A DNA stretch of 22,366 nt from CAZKUN01 sp964555935 (GCA_964555935.1 CAZKUN010000153.1:1-22366); one strand, 5' to 3'; positions 1-8,292 are shown, numbered from the stretch's first letter. A program made the numbers and translations. The notes: generated by a model not told the origin, from the sequence alone.

Positions 1-492
1 GAGTTGGGGGAAGAAGGCCACGAAGGTCGCGAAGACGACGAGGTTGCGCTCAGCCTCCACGTGTCCGCGGTAGACGTCGACGATGTAGCCGACGGCCTGA
101 AACGTGTAGAACGAGATGCCCACGGGAAGCAATATGCGAAGAACCGGCAGGCACTCCCGCATCCCAAGAGCGAGACAGAGACGGTTGGCCTCTAGGATGA
201 AGAAACCGAGGTACTTGCAGACGCAGAGCGCGCCGAGGCTCCCCACGAGGGCGATGACCAGGAAGCCGCGCCGCGTGGCGGGCCGCTCGCTGCGAGCGAT
301 GCGCAGCGCCGCCCACCAGGTCAGCAGCGTGATGGCCGCGATCAGGCCAAGGTATGAGGGGCTCCACGCGGCGTAGAACACGTAGGATATGACGAGAAGC
401 ACGGCAACACGCGAGGACTGTCGGCGGCTCAGCCAGTAGCCCCAGAAGGCCACCAGCAGGAGGACGCCGTAGGCTGGCGTGTTGAAGTTCAT
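1..492 (-). CDS. MBOAT family O-acyltransferase (AlgI/DltB-like), N-terminal part, cut by window edge
   Basis: The frame is open from an ATG at 492 to the left edge (164 codons, no stop), so only the N-terminal third of a protein that is usually about 450-500 residues is present. It starts MNFNTPAYGVLLLVAFWGYW and has several hydrophobic segments in the first 100 residues. Near the end come LPVGISFYTFQAVGYIVDVY and then a stretch ending FVAFFPQL, which are hallmarks of the membrane-bound O-acyltransferases that acetylate alginate, cellulose or teichoic acid. The catalytic histidine would lie beyond the edge. An AGGA at 500-503 serves as ribosome binding site. The start lies only 12 bases after the stop of the beta-helix gene, so the two are probably co-transcribed. 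Expected role is transfer of acyl groups across the inner membrane to an exported glycan; the substrate cannot be read from the sequence. Confidence 0.85.
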   Translation of the reverse strand, partial: MNFNTPAYGVLLLVAFWGYWLSRRQSSRVAVLLVISYVFYAAWSPSYLGLIAAITLLTWWAALRIARSERPATRRGFLVIALVGSLGALCVCKYLGFFILEANRLCLALGMRECLPVLRILLPVGISFYTFQAVGYIVDVYRGHVEAERNLVVFATFVAFFPQL

Positions 493-504
493 GCGGAGGT
501 CCTG

Positions 505-2256
505 CTACGGGGCCTCTTCTCGCTGGAACGTCAGGTTGTCGATGTAGAACCGGGCGTCGTCATCGCCGGTGGACATGATGACCACGCAGGCGAGAGTGCT
601 GAAGCCCTCGGCGTGGGCGAGGTCATTGAACTCGCGGGGCGCGTCGCCAGCGGTCGTAACAGTCAGATCGTACGTGCCCGTGGATTCCTCGCCCAGAATG
701 CAGGCAATGTCCAGTCGCGCCCACTCGCCTCGGGGCAGTTGCAGGAGCCTCTCGCCATTGGCCGAGAGCCAACCTTCCGCGTCGACGGTCAACTGGGGCC
801 CAAGCGAGTAGGCGTGCGGATCGTCTCTGCACTCGAACACAAACGGACCGCCCTCGTCGCAGCGGAGGTCGAGACCCAGCTCGAGCAGGCCGTCCTCCTG
901 GTCGAGCATGTAGGTTATGTACGGCTCAAAGCCATGCTCAAGACCTGGTTGCTCGGTGATGCGCAGGCTCTGGTTGCCGCCGGCAGCGGCTTCGTCAGTG
1001 ACCTCGACGGTGGAGAGCGGCGGTTTGGCTCCGACGTTTGCGCCCTGCTCGGCCCCACCGAGAGGACTGTCTTCGTAGTCGCGCAAGGCGGGCTGGGTGG
1101 CGACGACCAGCGTTGGCGAGTAGTCGAGCGCATCGCGGGCCACAGCGACCTCGGGCCTGGGCCACGTGCAACGGTCCGGGCTTTCGCAGTTGCCCACTGT
1201 GCTCAGATCGATGGCCTTAATGCCCATCTCAGACGCGGGGGACGTGGGCTTGAGGCGGTAGTCGCGGTTGGCCGCGTCGACAAACTGGGGGTCGGCGACG
1301 CGGGAGCCCTCATCGTGGCCGCCGGCAGTCCACGCGTCCCAGGCGTCCTTCTTCCGCAGTCCGGGAATACCGGAGATGGCCGGCGACGCTTCGCCGGCCC
1401 AGACGAGGTTGTCGCCGAAGCCAACGCGGTGGTCCTCGAAGCCCCCGCCGATCCGGTAGATATCGGCGCCGCGACCAGGGGAGACGAGGATGTTGCGCTC
1501 GCACCGGTGGCCGTGCATGTTGCGCCCGCTCCAGGGGTTCCAGTAGATCTGGGAGCGCTGCCCGTCGACGAAGATGTTGTTCTCGACGACGGTCTCGTAG
1601 CCGCCGTTCTGCATGAACCCGCCGAGCACGGTAGTGTAGCAGACGTTCCGGTGGATGTGCCAGCCGGAGCAATCGATGTCGAGGTAGATACCCCACGTGT
1701 AATAGGGCGCTTCCAGTTCCCCCGTCGTCCGGTTCGTGCCCCAGCCGCCGGAATCGTGGATGAGGTTGTGGTGAACCGTATTGCCCCAGTTGTGCGGGTC
1801 GTGGCGCGCGCGTTGCTCATCGACGGTCATGCCCCAATCGAGGGCGGTGGCGGCTTCGATGATGGATGAATCGGCGGTGACGAGGTTGACATCGTGGCAG
1901 TAGTTGTAGGCGAACTCGCAGTCATTACCGACATCCATTCCGAGCGCGTAGCGCGGGGTATCGTGGACATGGTTGTGGGTGAGCTTGACGCGGGAGCAAC
2001 GGTGCATGTAGACGCCGCCGCAGCGGTTGTGGATGCGCCCCCAGCCGATGTCGTAGATGTAGCAGTTATCGACGACGTGGTCGCTGACGCGCTCGTGGTC
2101 CCTGCTGGTGCCGATGATGCTGACGCCGTCGCCCTGAGTCTGGGTGATATCGCATCCGAGGACTTGGCATCCGTGGGTATCGTCGCCGATGTAGACGCCG
2201 ACCTCGGAGTTGCGAAGATCGCAGGCGGCGACCGTGCAGTCTCGCGCGCCCGTCAT
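505..2256 (-). CDS. Right-handed parallel beta-helix protein, C-terminal part downstream of an in-frame TGA
   Basis: Start given at the first ATG after the stop, but the same frame is open right back to 2316, and those 20 residues (VESIRIDRLHLRDFRG...) are typical beta-helix sequence. The region holds many short pectate-lyase-like rungs with N, H, D and G at turns, such as HNHVHDTPRYALGMD, NTVHHNLIHDSGGWG, HRNVCYTTVLGGFMQNGGYE and VENNIFVDGQRSQIYW. The last 150 residues look like a separate beta-sandwich ending in ARFYIDNLTFQ. There is no signal peptide and no convincing ribosome binding site before the ATG at 2256, so this part probably did not evolve as an independent gene. Together with the frame at 2317-3168 it makes one protein of 887 codons before the final stop. 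Likely a secreted polysaccharide lyase, epimerase or glycan-binding protein; no specific activity can be assigned. It lies 12 bases upstream of the MBOAT gene. Confidence 0.75.
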   Translation of the reverse strand: MTGARDCTVAACDLRNSEVGVYIGDDTHGCQVLGCDITQTQGDGVSIIGTSRDHERVSDHVVDNCYIYDIGWGRIHNRCGGVYMHRCSRVKLTHNHVHDTPRYALGMDVGNDCEFAYNYCHDVNLVTADSSIIEAATALDWGMTVDEQRARHDPHNWGNTVHHNLIHDSGGWGTNRTTGELEAPYYTWGIYLDIDCSGWHIHRNVCYTTVLGGFMQNGGYETVVENNIFVDGQRSQIYWNPWSGRNMHGHRCERNILVSPGRGADIYRIGGGFEDHRVGFGDNLVWAGEASPAISGIPGLRKKDAWDAWTAGGHDEGSRVADPQFVDAANRDYRLKPTSPASEMGIKAIDLSTVGNCESPDRCTWPRPEVAVARDALDYSPTLVVATQPALRDYEDSPLGGAEQGANVGAKPPLSTVEVTDEAAAGGNQSLRITEQPGLEHGFEPYITYMLDQEDGLLELGLDLRCDEGGPFVFECRDDPHAYSLGPQLTVDAEGWLSANGERLLQLPRGEWARLDIACILGEESTGTYDLTVTTAGDAPREFNDLAHAEGFSTLACVVIMSTGDDDARFYIDNLTFQREEAP

Positions 2257-2316
2257 CTCGATGGCCCGTCCGCGGAAGTCGCGGAGGTGCAGGCGGTCGA
2301 TGCGAATGCTCTCGAC

Positions 2317-2319
2317 TCA
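2317..2319 (-). other. In-frame TGA interrupting the beta-helix gene
   Basis: Both flanks are in the same reading frame, with no insertion or deletion: ...GNAENDE, TGA, VESIRIDRLHLRD... One transition (from CGA or TGG) would explain it. TGA is used as an ordinary stop elsewhere in the window (ends of lacZ, the LamG gene, the symporter and the pilin-head gene), so a reassigned code is unlikely. It may be a real nonsense mutation, a sequencing error, or a recoding site; the sequence alone does not decide. Confidence 0.85.
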
Positions 2320-3168
2320 CTCGTCATTCTCGGCGTTACCGGCGAGGACGAACGCCGAGTCCAGAGCGGGGACGACGACCTCTCCCCCGCCTTCGGGCGG
2401 CCAGAAGTAGAGCGTCCCCGCATCCGGATCAACGCACCACTCGCCGGGAGCGTCGAGTTCCTCAATGATGCCGCAGAGGTAGAACGGATTGCCCTTGGAG
2501 AGCACGTAGACGCCGCGCGCGGCCTCGATGGTGCGCTGCTCGGAGTCGATGGCCTTCACGGGGCAGAGCTGGGTCTCGTAGTTCAGCGAGTCGTGGAACT
2601 TGATCCACGCGCGCTCGGGGTGGGCCCAGCGGTCAGGATTCAGGTCGCCCTCGCGATAGCGGAATGTGGTCTTCGTGTTGGCTTCGGCGATGCTCTCGTT
2701 CTGCAGGTGGCCGCCCGTGCGAGGATGGTCAGGATCGAAGTTGGGCACGCGCGCCCATTGCATGAGCCGAGCATCGCAGTACAGCTCGCGGAGGTCGAGG
2801 TCAGGCAGGTCCAGAGCCGACACGTCAGCCTGGAGGATCTCGCCCTTCCAGGGCTTCCACTCCGTCACGACACGCCCGCCGGTGACGATAGCGGGCTCGC
2901 CGCGAGGCCCCTCGATGGTCAGGCCGGAATCCTCTGGCCCGAGGGCGATGGGTCCGTCGAGGACATGAGTGCCGGGGCGGAGCAGGATGCGTGCGGGCTC
3001 GCCCGCATTGCGAGCGACCTCGACGGCGCGCTGGATGGTGGCGAAAGGCTGGCGGTTGGTGCCTTTGCCGGCGTCATCGCCCGCTGGCGAGACGTGGAAC
3101 GTGACGTCGGCGATCGAGAGTGAGGCGACGGCAATCAAGGCGCCAACTGGCAGCGCGGACCTCCACAT
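2317..3168 (-). CDS. Right-handed parallel beta-helix protein, N-terminal part ending at an in-frame TGA
   Basis: A strong ribosome binding site (GGAGGT, 3174-3179) sits five bases before the ATG at 3168. Residues 1-20 (MWRSALPVGALIAVASLSIA) are a Sec signal peptide. They are followed by FHVSPAGDDAGKGTNRQPFA and then RILLRPGTHVLDGPIAL, the standard opening of secreted beta-helix proteins of the pectate-lyase-like fold. After about 150 residues of inserted beta-rich sequence (GTLYFWPPEGG, typical just before the helix proper), the frame stops at TGA after ...GNAENDE. The next codons in the same frame continue the expected first rungs, so the product as written would be a truncated, probably inactive protein. 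It lies 69 bases downstream of the DegT gene on the same strand, with a hairpin in the gap. Confidence 0.8.
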   Translation of the reverse strand: MWRSALPVGALIAVASLSIADVTFHVSPAGDDAGKGTNRQPFATIQRAVEVARNAGEPARILLRPGTHVLDGPIALGPEDSGLTIEGPRGEPAIVTGGRVVTEWKPWKGEILQADVSALDLPDLDLRELYCDARLMQWARVPNFDPDHPRTGGHLQNESIAEANTKTTFRYREGDLNPDRWAHPERAWIKFHDSLNYETQLCPVKAIDSEQRTIEAARGVYVLSKGNPFYLCGIIEELDAPGEWCVDPDAGTLYFWPPEGGGEVVVPALDSAFVLAGNAENDE

Positions 3169-3195
3169 TATCGACCTCCGGTAGCAGGCGCTGGA

Positions 3196-3223
3196 CAGCC
3201 GACGGGCTGGAAGCCCATCGCTG
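3196..3223. repeat. Imperfect hairpin in the DegT / beta-helix gap
   Basis: An inner stem of five pairs (GGGCT / AGCCC, loop GGA) is extended by an outer CAGC / GCTG stem with a small internal loop. It lies between the DegT stop at 3238 and the beta-helix ribosome binding site. The left arm begins ACAGCCG followed by GGGC, as does the hairpin at 15424-15443, which hints at a dispersed extragenic palindrome family. It could also act as a partial terminator or mRNA stabiliser. Confidence 0.5.
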
Positions 3224-3237
3224 CGCGGGCACGACTC

Positions 3238-4617
3238 CTACATCCACGCCTTTCCGTCCGCGTCCTCGGTGCAATAGGCGCTGAGGACTTTGTTGATGCC
3301 CTTCGCGATGTTCTTGCAGTCGGCCGCGTTGTACCACTGGTTCAGACCGACGGAGATGCAGCGGTCGAAGAGGTCATCCGCCGTCGGGCAATCGCCGAGC
3401 GCGTATTCGATCGGGCCGCCGTTCTCGAGGTAGAGCGGGCACTGGTACGGGCAACCGTCCTCGGTCGCGCCGACTTGCTGAGTGATAGCGAACATGTCGT
3501 GGTAGATGTGCCAGTCGGGACGGCCGTTCTTCCCGCGCATCCCGCAGCCGACTCCCTCGGCGTTGAGCGCCGCGACGATCCTCTCACCGAGTTCGATGGT
3601 CTCGGGGAAGAAGCGAAGCGAGTAGCCGACCTCGCCCTCGGGATCGTTGAGCGTCTGCGGCAGGATCTCGCGGAACGTTTTGAGTTGCTTCAGCACGCGC
3701 ATCTTCGCGTTGTGGAAGCGCTTGACGGTCTGGGGCATGCGCTTGAGCTGGACGACATCGATGGCGGCTTCCATCTCGCTCATCCGGTAGTTGGTGCCGC
3801 AGAATAACTCGCCCTTGTAGCGAGGCGGCGCGAAACGATCGGGTCGCCAGAGCCCGCCGCACTCGGCGATGCCCTGGCAGCGTTCGTAGAGGCGCTTGCT
3901 GTCGGTGATGATCAGCCCGCCCTCGCCGCCGCCGACGATCTTGTAGGCGCTAATCGAGAAGATACCGATGTCGCCGATGGTGCCGACGAACTTGTCCTTG
4001 ACCTTCCCGCCGCAGCTCTGGGCGCAGTCCTCGATGACCTTGAGCTTGTGCTTCCGGGCGATCTTCATGATCGCGGGCATGTTACAGACCGTACCCATGA
4101 CATGAGTCGGCGCGATGGCGACCGTGCGCGGGCCGATGAGAGCCTCAAGTTTCTTGGGGTCGAGTCCCATCGATTCGTCGATGTCACAGAAGACCGGGAC
4201 GCCCTTGGAATGGACCACGGCGGCCGCCGTGGCAAAGAAGCCCACAGCCGGACAGATGACCTCCTTGCCCGGGCCAACGCCCGCCGCGACGAACGCGCAA
4301 TTGAGCGCGGCCGTGCCGGAGGTGACGCCGATGGCATACTTGCTGCCGAAGGTCTTGCGTGCCAACTCTTCGTAGGCCTGGACTTTTGTCTGCGGCAGGC
4401 CCGAATAGTAATTCGCAAGGAACGGTCCGCCGCCGATCTCCTCGGCGTCGACCGCCTCGCGGATTCTTGAGAGCGTGTCGCTAGACCAACCGAATCTCTC
4501 GGCGACGCTCATGAACTCATCGACGCCGATCTTTGGCTTGCCTTTGCCTTCGATCTTGGTGACGGCTTTCATCCCGCCCTGAAGGGCCAGTTGCTGCTCG
4601 CGCTTGCTCTTAGGCAT
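3238..4617 (-). CDS. DegT/DnrJ/EryC1/StrS family PLP-dependent aminotransferase
   Basis: A 459-residue member of the sugar aminotransferase family (fold type I PLP enzymes), which usually transaminate nucleotide-linked keto-sugars for surface glycans or antibiotics. Visible motifs are VTSGTAAL (98-105, phosphate binding), CPAVGFFAT (122-130), VIEDCAQSCGG (194-204; D197 should bind the pyridine nitrogen), the Schiff-base lysine K226 in ISAYKIVGGGEGG, and GTNYRMSEMEAA (274-285), the classic substrate-loop motif. The N-terminus carries about 40 extra lysine-rich residues before the usual family start. No membrane segment, so cytoplasmic. The site before the ATG at 4617 is weak, and an internal start (M16) is possible. 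Probably first gene of a DegT / beta-helix / MBOAT unit. Substrate unknown; some members are dehydratases or regulators, but the lysine is kept, so an aminotransferase is favoured. Confidence 0.9.
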   Translation of the reverse strand: MPKSKREQQLALQGGMKAVTKIEGKGKPKIGVDEFMSVAERFGWSSDTLSRIREAVDAEEIGGGPFLANYYSGLPQTKVQAYEELARKTFGSKYAIGVTSGTAALNCAFVAAGVGPGKEVICPAVGFFATAAAVVHSKGVPVFCDIDESMGLDPKKLEALIGPRTVAIAPTHVMGTVCNMPAIMKIARKHKLKVIEDCAQSCGGKVKDKFVGTIGDIGIFSISAYKIVGGGEGGLIITDSKRLYERCQGIAECGGLWRPDRFAPPRYKGELFCGTNYRMSEMEAAIDVVQLKRMPQTVKRFHNAKMRVLKQLKTFREILPQTLNDPEGEVGYSLRFFPETIELGERIVAALNAEGVGCGMRGKNGRPDWHIYHDMFAITQQVGATEDGCPYQCPLYLENGGPIEYALGDCPTADDLFDRCISVGLNQWYNAADCKNIAKGINKVLSAYCTEDADGKAWM

Positions 4618-4787
4618 TCGCTGGTCACTCGCTTCCGTAGTGGAGGTCGGCTCGCGAGTGGTGTTTCCGGCCTGGCAGGGAATTCACCTCGGCCGTTTTG
4701 GATGGTGCAGGAGATCGAGCGACACGTGTGGAATTGACAATTGGATTGAGGCGACAGAGTGTCTGAGTGCCATAGCGAGGGGGCAGC
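4618..4787. promoter_or_regulatory. Divergent intergenic region with a candidate promoter for the plus-strand genes
   Basis: This 170-base gap separates the divergent DegT gene and the small membrane protein gene, so it should hold promoters for both. A perfect TTGACA lies at 4734-4739 inside the small palindrome AATTG-A-CAATT (4732-4742). No good -10 follows at 17 bases (GAGTGT), so the promoter is only a candidate. A separate inverted repeat, CACTCGC (4626-4632) and GCGAGTG (4654-4660), lies just upstream of the DegT start and could be an operator or leader hairpin. A GAGGGGG ribosome binding site is at 4777-4783. Confidence 0.3.
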
Positions 4788-5114
4788 ATGATGTCAGAAG
4801 CAGAACACTCGCGGAGGCGACGTCGAGGCAAACGAAGATCGAAGCGTAACCGCAAAGGGCGTCACAACCCCGGCACGAGCCGCAGCCCTCACCCGATCGC
4901 CGTCGCCGCTGTGCTCGCCATCATCGGCATCGGTCTCATGTGGATGTGGTTCAGCGCCATGGACCGCGCGGCGACGGATGCGTCTATGGAATCGGGCGAT
5001 GAGGCCAGAGCCGGCGACAAGACCGAGTTCTCGCTCTCAGAGTTGCGGCTGCTCAGCGGACCGTGCCCCAATTGCGATGCCGAGATCAGCGCCGCGGACC
5101 TTCTGGGCCTGTAA
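4788..5114 (+). CDS. Small basic single-pass membrane protein with C-terminal CPNC motif, unknown function
   Basis: I do not recognise this 108-residue protein. It starts at ATG 4788 behind a GAGGGGG site at 4777-4783. Residues 8-35 are extremely basic (many R and K), residues about 38-56 form one transmembrane helix (PIAVAAVLAIIGIGLMWMWF), then an acidic linker leads to a C-terminus with GPCPNCDAEISAADLLGL. The positive-inside rule puts the basic N-terminus in the cytoplasm and the CPNC tail outside. The Cys pair is half of a zinc-ribbon; no second CxxC follows, so it would need to dimerise, bind a partner, or act as a redox pair. It lies 99 bases upstream of lacZ on the same strand and may be co-transcribed. 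Good ribosome binding site and composition support a real gene. Confidence 0.65.
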   Translation: MMSEAEHSRRRRRGKRRSKRNRKGRHNPGTSRSPHPIAVAAVLAIIGIGLMWMWFSAMDRAATDASMESGDEARAGDKTEFSLSELRLLSGPCPNCDAEISAADLLGL

Positions 5115-5213
5115 CCGACGGCCCCCAACCAGGATTCCCACCCCGTCCCGCGAATAACCCCGTTTGCCTCCCGCTGAGGCCGGTACGAACACGCGCACCC
5201 TTGAGGAGTCACC

Positions 5214-8200
5214 ATGGACTGGGAGAATCCCAGAGTCTTCGCCATCAACCGCGAGCGCCCACACGCGACGCTCGCCACGTATTCGGACCGCGAGTCCGCG
5301 CTTGCCGGAGCGACCACGCCGTTCATGCAGTGCCTCAACGGCACGTGGAAGTTCCAGTGGTCGCCGAGCCCCGCCGAGCGGCCAGAGGGGTTCGAAGCGC
5401 CGGACTGCGATGTCAGCGGCTGGGGGGAGATTCCCGTGCCCTCAAACTGGCAGTGCGAGGGGCACGGCGTGCCGATCTACACCAACGTGAAGTACCCGTG
5501 GCCCAATCCCGACCCGCCCAAGGTCCCGCATGACGACAACCCGGTGGGCTCGTACCGGCGGACCTTCACGCTGCCCGAGGCGTGGAGCGGGCGCGCCATC
5601 TACCTGCACTTCGCGGGCGTGAACTCGGCCTTCTACCTCTGGGTGAACGGCGAGAAGGTGGGCTACAGCCAGGGGAGTCGCACGGCGGCGGAGTTTGACA
5701 TCACGCCCCACGTGAAGGACGGCGAGAATGTCGTGGCCGTCGAGGTCTACCGTTGGTCTGACGGCGTGTACATGGAGGACCAGGACTTCTGGCACCTCAG
5801 CGGGATCTACCGCGATGTCTTCCTGCTCGCGGCCGATAGCCTCCACATCAGGGATTTTGAGGTCCGCACGGACCTCGACTTGGAGTGCCGCGACGCCGAG
5901 TTGCGGATCGATCTCGCCATCCAGAACCGCTCGAGCGAGGCGCTCGCCTGTTCGACGGTCGTGACGCTCCTCGATGCGAGCGGCGAGGTCGTTTTCGAGG
6001 ACGAGACCGGCAGCGTTGTCGTGCCATGCGAGGGAGAAGAGAAAGTCGAGTTCGTCCAGCCTGTCATCGAGCCTCTGAGGTGGTCGGCCGAGGAGCCGAA
6101 CCTCTACCAGTTGCTGCTGACGCTGAAGGACCCATCGGGCGATGTCATCGAGGTCATTCCCTGGCGGATCGGGTTCCGCAAGGTCGAGATCGTAAACGGC
6201 CAGCTTCTCGTGAACAGCCAGCCCGTGCTCTACATGGGAGTGAACCGTCACGAGCACGAGCCTGACACCGGTCACGCAGTGACTCGCCAGGGCATGATCG
6301 AAGACATCAGGATCATGAAGCAGCACAATGTCAACGCCGTCCGGACCTCGCACTACCCGAACACGCCGGAGTGGTACTCGCTGTGCGATGAGTATGGGCT
6401 TTACGTCATCGACGAGGCGAACATCGAATCCCACGGCGCGCAGCAGTTGGCGAGCGACCCGGATTGGCTGGATCAGCACCTCGACCGCATCGAGCGGATG
6501 GTCGAGCGCGACAAGAACCACCCGAGCGTCGTCATCTGGTCGATGGGCAACGAGGCGGGCGATGGTCCTAACTTCGAGGCGTGCAGCGAGTGGATCCACA
6601 AGCGCGACGCCACGCGCCCCGTCCACTACGAGCAGGCGGGCACAAAGCCGCACACGGATATCATCTGCCCCATGTACTGGCCGATCGAGAGCATGGTCAA
6701 ACTCGCCCGAGAGAATCGCGACCGACCGGTGATGCTCTGCGAGTACATGCACGCGATGAGCAACAGCGACGGGGGCGTCCTCCGCTACTGGGACGCGATC
6801 TATGCCGAGCCGAACTTCCAGGGCGCGTTCATCTGGGACTGGGTCGACCAGGGGATCCGAGCCCCCGTTCCCGGCAAGCCTGGCGAGACGTTCCTCGGCT
6901 ATGGGGGCGACTTCGGCCCGCCAGACGTGCCGAGCGACCTGAACTTCTGCATGAACGGACTGATCTCGGCGGACCGAGTGCCTCACCCCGGACTGCTGGA
7001 GGTCAAGAAGGCCTACGAGCACATCAGGATCCGCTCCGATGAGCCGGCGTCGGGGAAGATCGAGATTGAGAATGGTCATTTCTTCATCCCGCTGGATTAC
7101 GTCGAGGTCGAGTGGGAGGTCCGCGCAGATGATGAGCGTATCGTCGGCGGGACGCTCGAGCCGCCGATGACGCAGCCGGGGCAGACGACCGAGCTGACGC
7201 TGCCGCTTGGTCTCCCGTCGCCGAAACCGGGCGTGGAGTGCTGGCTCAACGTCAGCGCGCGCCTCGCGCAGGACATGTCGTGGGCGGACACCGGACACGA
7301 GGTCTCGTTTGCACAGTTCGCGCTGCCCAGCATCCCTGCCCAGCGCTCAGCGGGCAAGATCCCGCCCATCTCCTTCTACGACTCGGGCGCTCTGATTGCC
7401 GTCACGGGCGAGGGCTTCGAGCTATTCTTCGGCAAGGCCACGGGCACCATCTGCGTCCTCAAAGCCGGTGGCAAGAGCCTCATGCACACGGGTCCCGAGC
7501 CGCACTTCTGGCGAGCGAGCACCGACAACGACCGCGGCAACCAGATGCCGGAGCGGTGCGGCGTCTGGCGACACATGGACTGGTACGACGCCGTCTACGA
7601 GGTGACAGTCCGGCAACAGTCGGCGGGCCGGGTGGTCATCACGGTGAAAGCCACGCTGCCGGCCGGCTACTCTCCGTACAAGGCCGTTTACACGGTGCTC
7701 GGCACGGGGGATGTAATCGTCACGAGTACCCTCACGCCCGGCGCTGACGACCTGCCCGAGATCCCACGCGTTGGGATGCAGATGACGCTGTCGGAGGGGC
7801 TCGAGAACCTCACGTGGTACGGGATGGGCCCGGAGGAGAACCACCTGGACAGAAAGTCGGGCGTGCGTGTGGGCGTGTACAGCGGGACGGTCGACGAGCA
7901 GTATGTCGACTACTCGATCCCGCAGGAGAACGGCAACAAGACCGACGTGCGCTGGGCGACGCTCACCGACGACGACGGCAACGGTTTGCTGATCGTTGGC
8001 GCGCCACTCGTGAACGTCAACGCGCAGCACTATACGACCGACGACCTCGAAGAGGCCATGCATACCTACGAGATGACGCGTCGCGATTTCGTGACGCTGA
8101 ACGTCGACCTCGAGCAGATGGGCGTCGGCGGTCGGGACTCGTGGGGCGCGAAGCCGGATGACGACTTCATCCTCTGGCCGAAGGAATACTCTTACACATT

Positions 8201-8267
8201 CCGCTTGCGGGCGATCTCAGCGGGTGAGGACGCGATGGAGTTGGCGAGGGTGAGGTACGACGTCTGA
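5214..8267 (+). CDS. lacZ: Glycoside hydrolase family 2 beta-galactosidase (LacZ type)
   Basis: At 1017 residues this matches the full-length LacZ architecture (about 1020): an N-terminal jelly-roll with LNGTWKF and FAGVNSAFYLWVNGEKVGYS, immunoglobulin-like domains, the TIM barrel, and the C-terminal beta-galactosidase small-chain domain with PHFWRASTDNDRGNQMP and ending around TYEMTRRDF. Barrel motifs are GVNRHEHEPDTGHAV, VRTSHYPNTPEWY and VIDEANIESHG. The acid/base is E447 in WSMGNEAGDG and the nucleophile E510 in VMLCEYMHAMSNS. It hydrolyses terminal beta-D-galactosides. There is no signal peptide, so it should act in the cytoplasm on imported oligosaccharides. GAGGAG at 5203-5208 fixes the start. 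It ends convergently against the alpha-mannosidase gene. All key residues are present, so it should be active; exact linkage preference is unknown. Confidence 0.95.
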   Translation: MDWENPRVFAINRERPHATLATYSDRESALAGATTPFMQCLNGTWKFQWSPSPAERPEGFEAPDCDVSGWGEIPVPSNWQCEGHGVPIYTNVKYPWPNPDPPKVPHDDNPVGSYRRTFTLPEAWSGRAIYLHFAGVNSAFYLWVNGEKVGYSQGSRTAAEFDITPHVKDGENVVAVEVYRWSDGVYMEDQDFWHLSGIYRDVFLLAADSLHIRDFEVRTDLDLECRDAELRIDLAIQNRSSEALACSTVVTLLDASGEVVFEDETGSVVVPCEGEEKVEFVQPVIEPLRWSAEEPNLYQLLLTLKDPSGDVIEVIPWRIGFRKVEIVNGQLLVNSQPVLYMGVNRHEHEPDTGHAVTRQGMIEDIRIMKQHNVNAVRTSHYPNTPEWYSLCDEYGLYVIDEANIESHGAQQLASDPDWLDQHLDRIERMVERDKNHPSVVIWSMGNEAGDGPNFEACSEWIHKRDATRPVHYEQAGTKPHTDIICPMYWPIESMVKLARENRDRPVMLCEYMHAMSNSDGGVLRYWDAIYAEPNFQGAFIWDWVDQGIRAPVPGKPGETFLGYGGDFGPPDVPSDLNFCMNGLISADRVPHPGLLEVKKAYEHIRIRSDEPASGKIEIENGHFFIPLDYVEVEWEVRADDERIVGGTLEPPMTQPGQTTELTLPLGLPSPKPGVECWLNVSARLAQDMSWADTGHEVSFAQFALPSIPAQRSAGKIPPISFYDSGALIAVTGEGFELFFGKATGTICVLKAGGKSLMHTGPEPHFWRASTDNDRGNQMPERCGVWRHMDWYDAVYEVTVRQQSAGRVVITVKATLPAGYSPYKAVYTVLGTGDVIVTSTLTPGADDLPEIPRVGMQMTLSEGLENLTWYGMGPEENHLDRKSGVRVGVYSGTVDEQYVDYSIPQENGNKTDVRWATLTDDDGNGLLIVGAPLVNVNAQHYTTDDLEEAMHTYEMTRRDFVTLNVDLEQMGVGGRDSWGAKPDDDFILWPKEYSYTFRLRAISAGEDAMELARVRYDV

Positions 8268-8292
8268 CGGCGAGACACGGCACGCGCGCAAA

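Noticed and set aside
2317..2319. Genetic code with TGA as tryptophan
   Set aside because: TGA ends lacZ, the LamG gene, the symporter gene and the pilin-head-like gene at sensible positions, so it is a stop in this genome.
2317..2319. Selenocysteine codon as the main explanation
   Set aside because: Beta-helix scaffolds are not known selenoproteins, the position is a turn before a rung, and I could not identify a convincing SECIS hairpin by eye.
613..3123. Two long plus-strand frames (613-1869 and 1894-3123) opposite the beta-helix gene
   Set aside because: Val/Ala/Asp-rich shadow sequence opposite a clear secreted beta-helix protein, with no motif of its own.
5442..7298. Long open frame (618 codons) antisense to lacZ
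   Set aside because: Composition follows the complement of lacZ codons, it has no recognisable domain and no good ribosome binding site; long antisense frames are expected in GC-rich genes.
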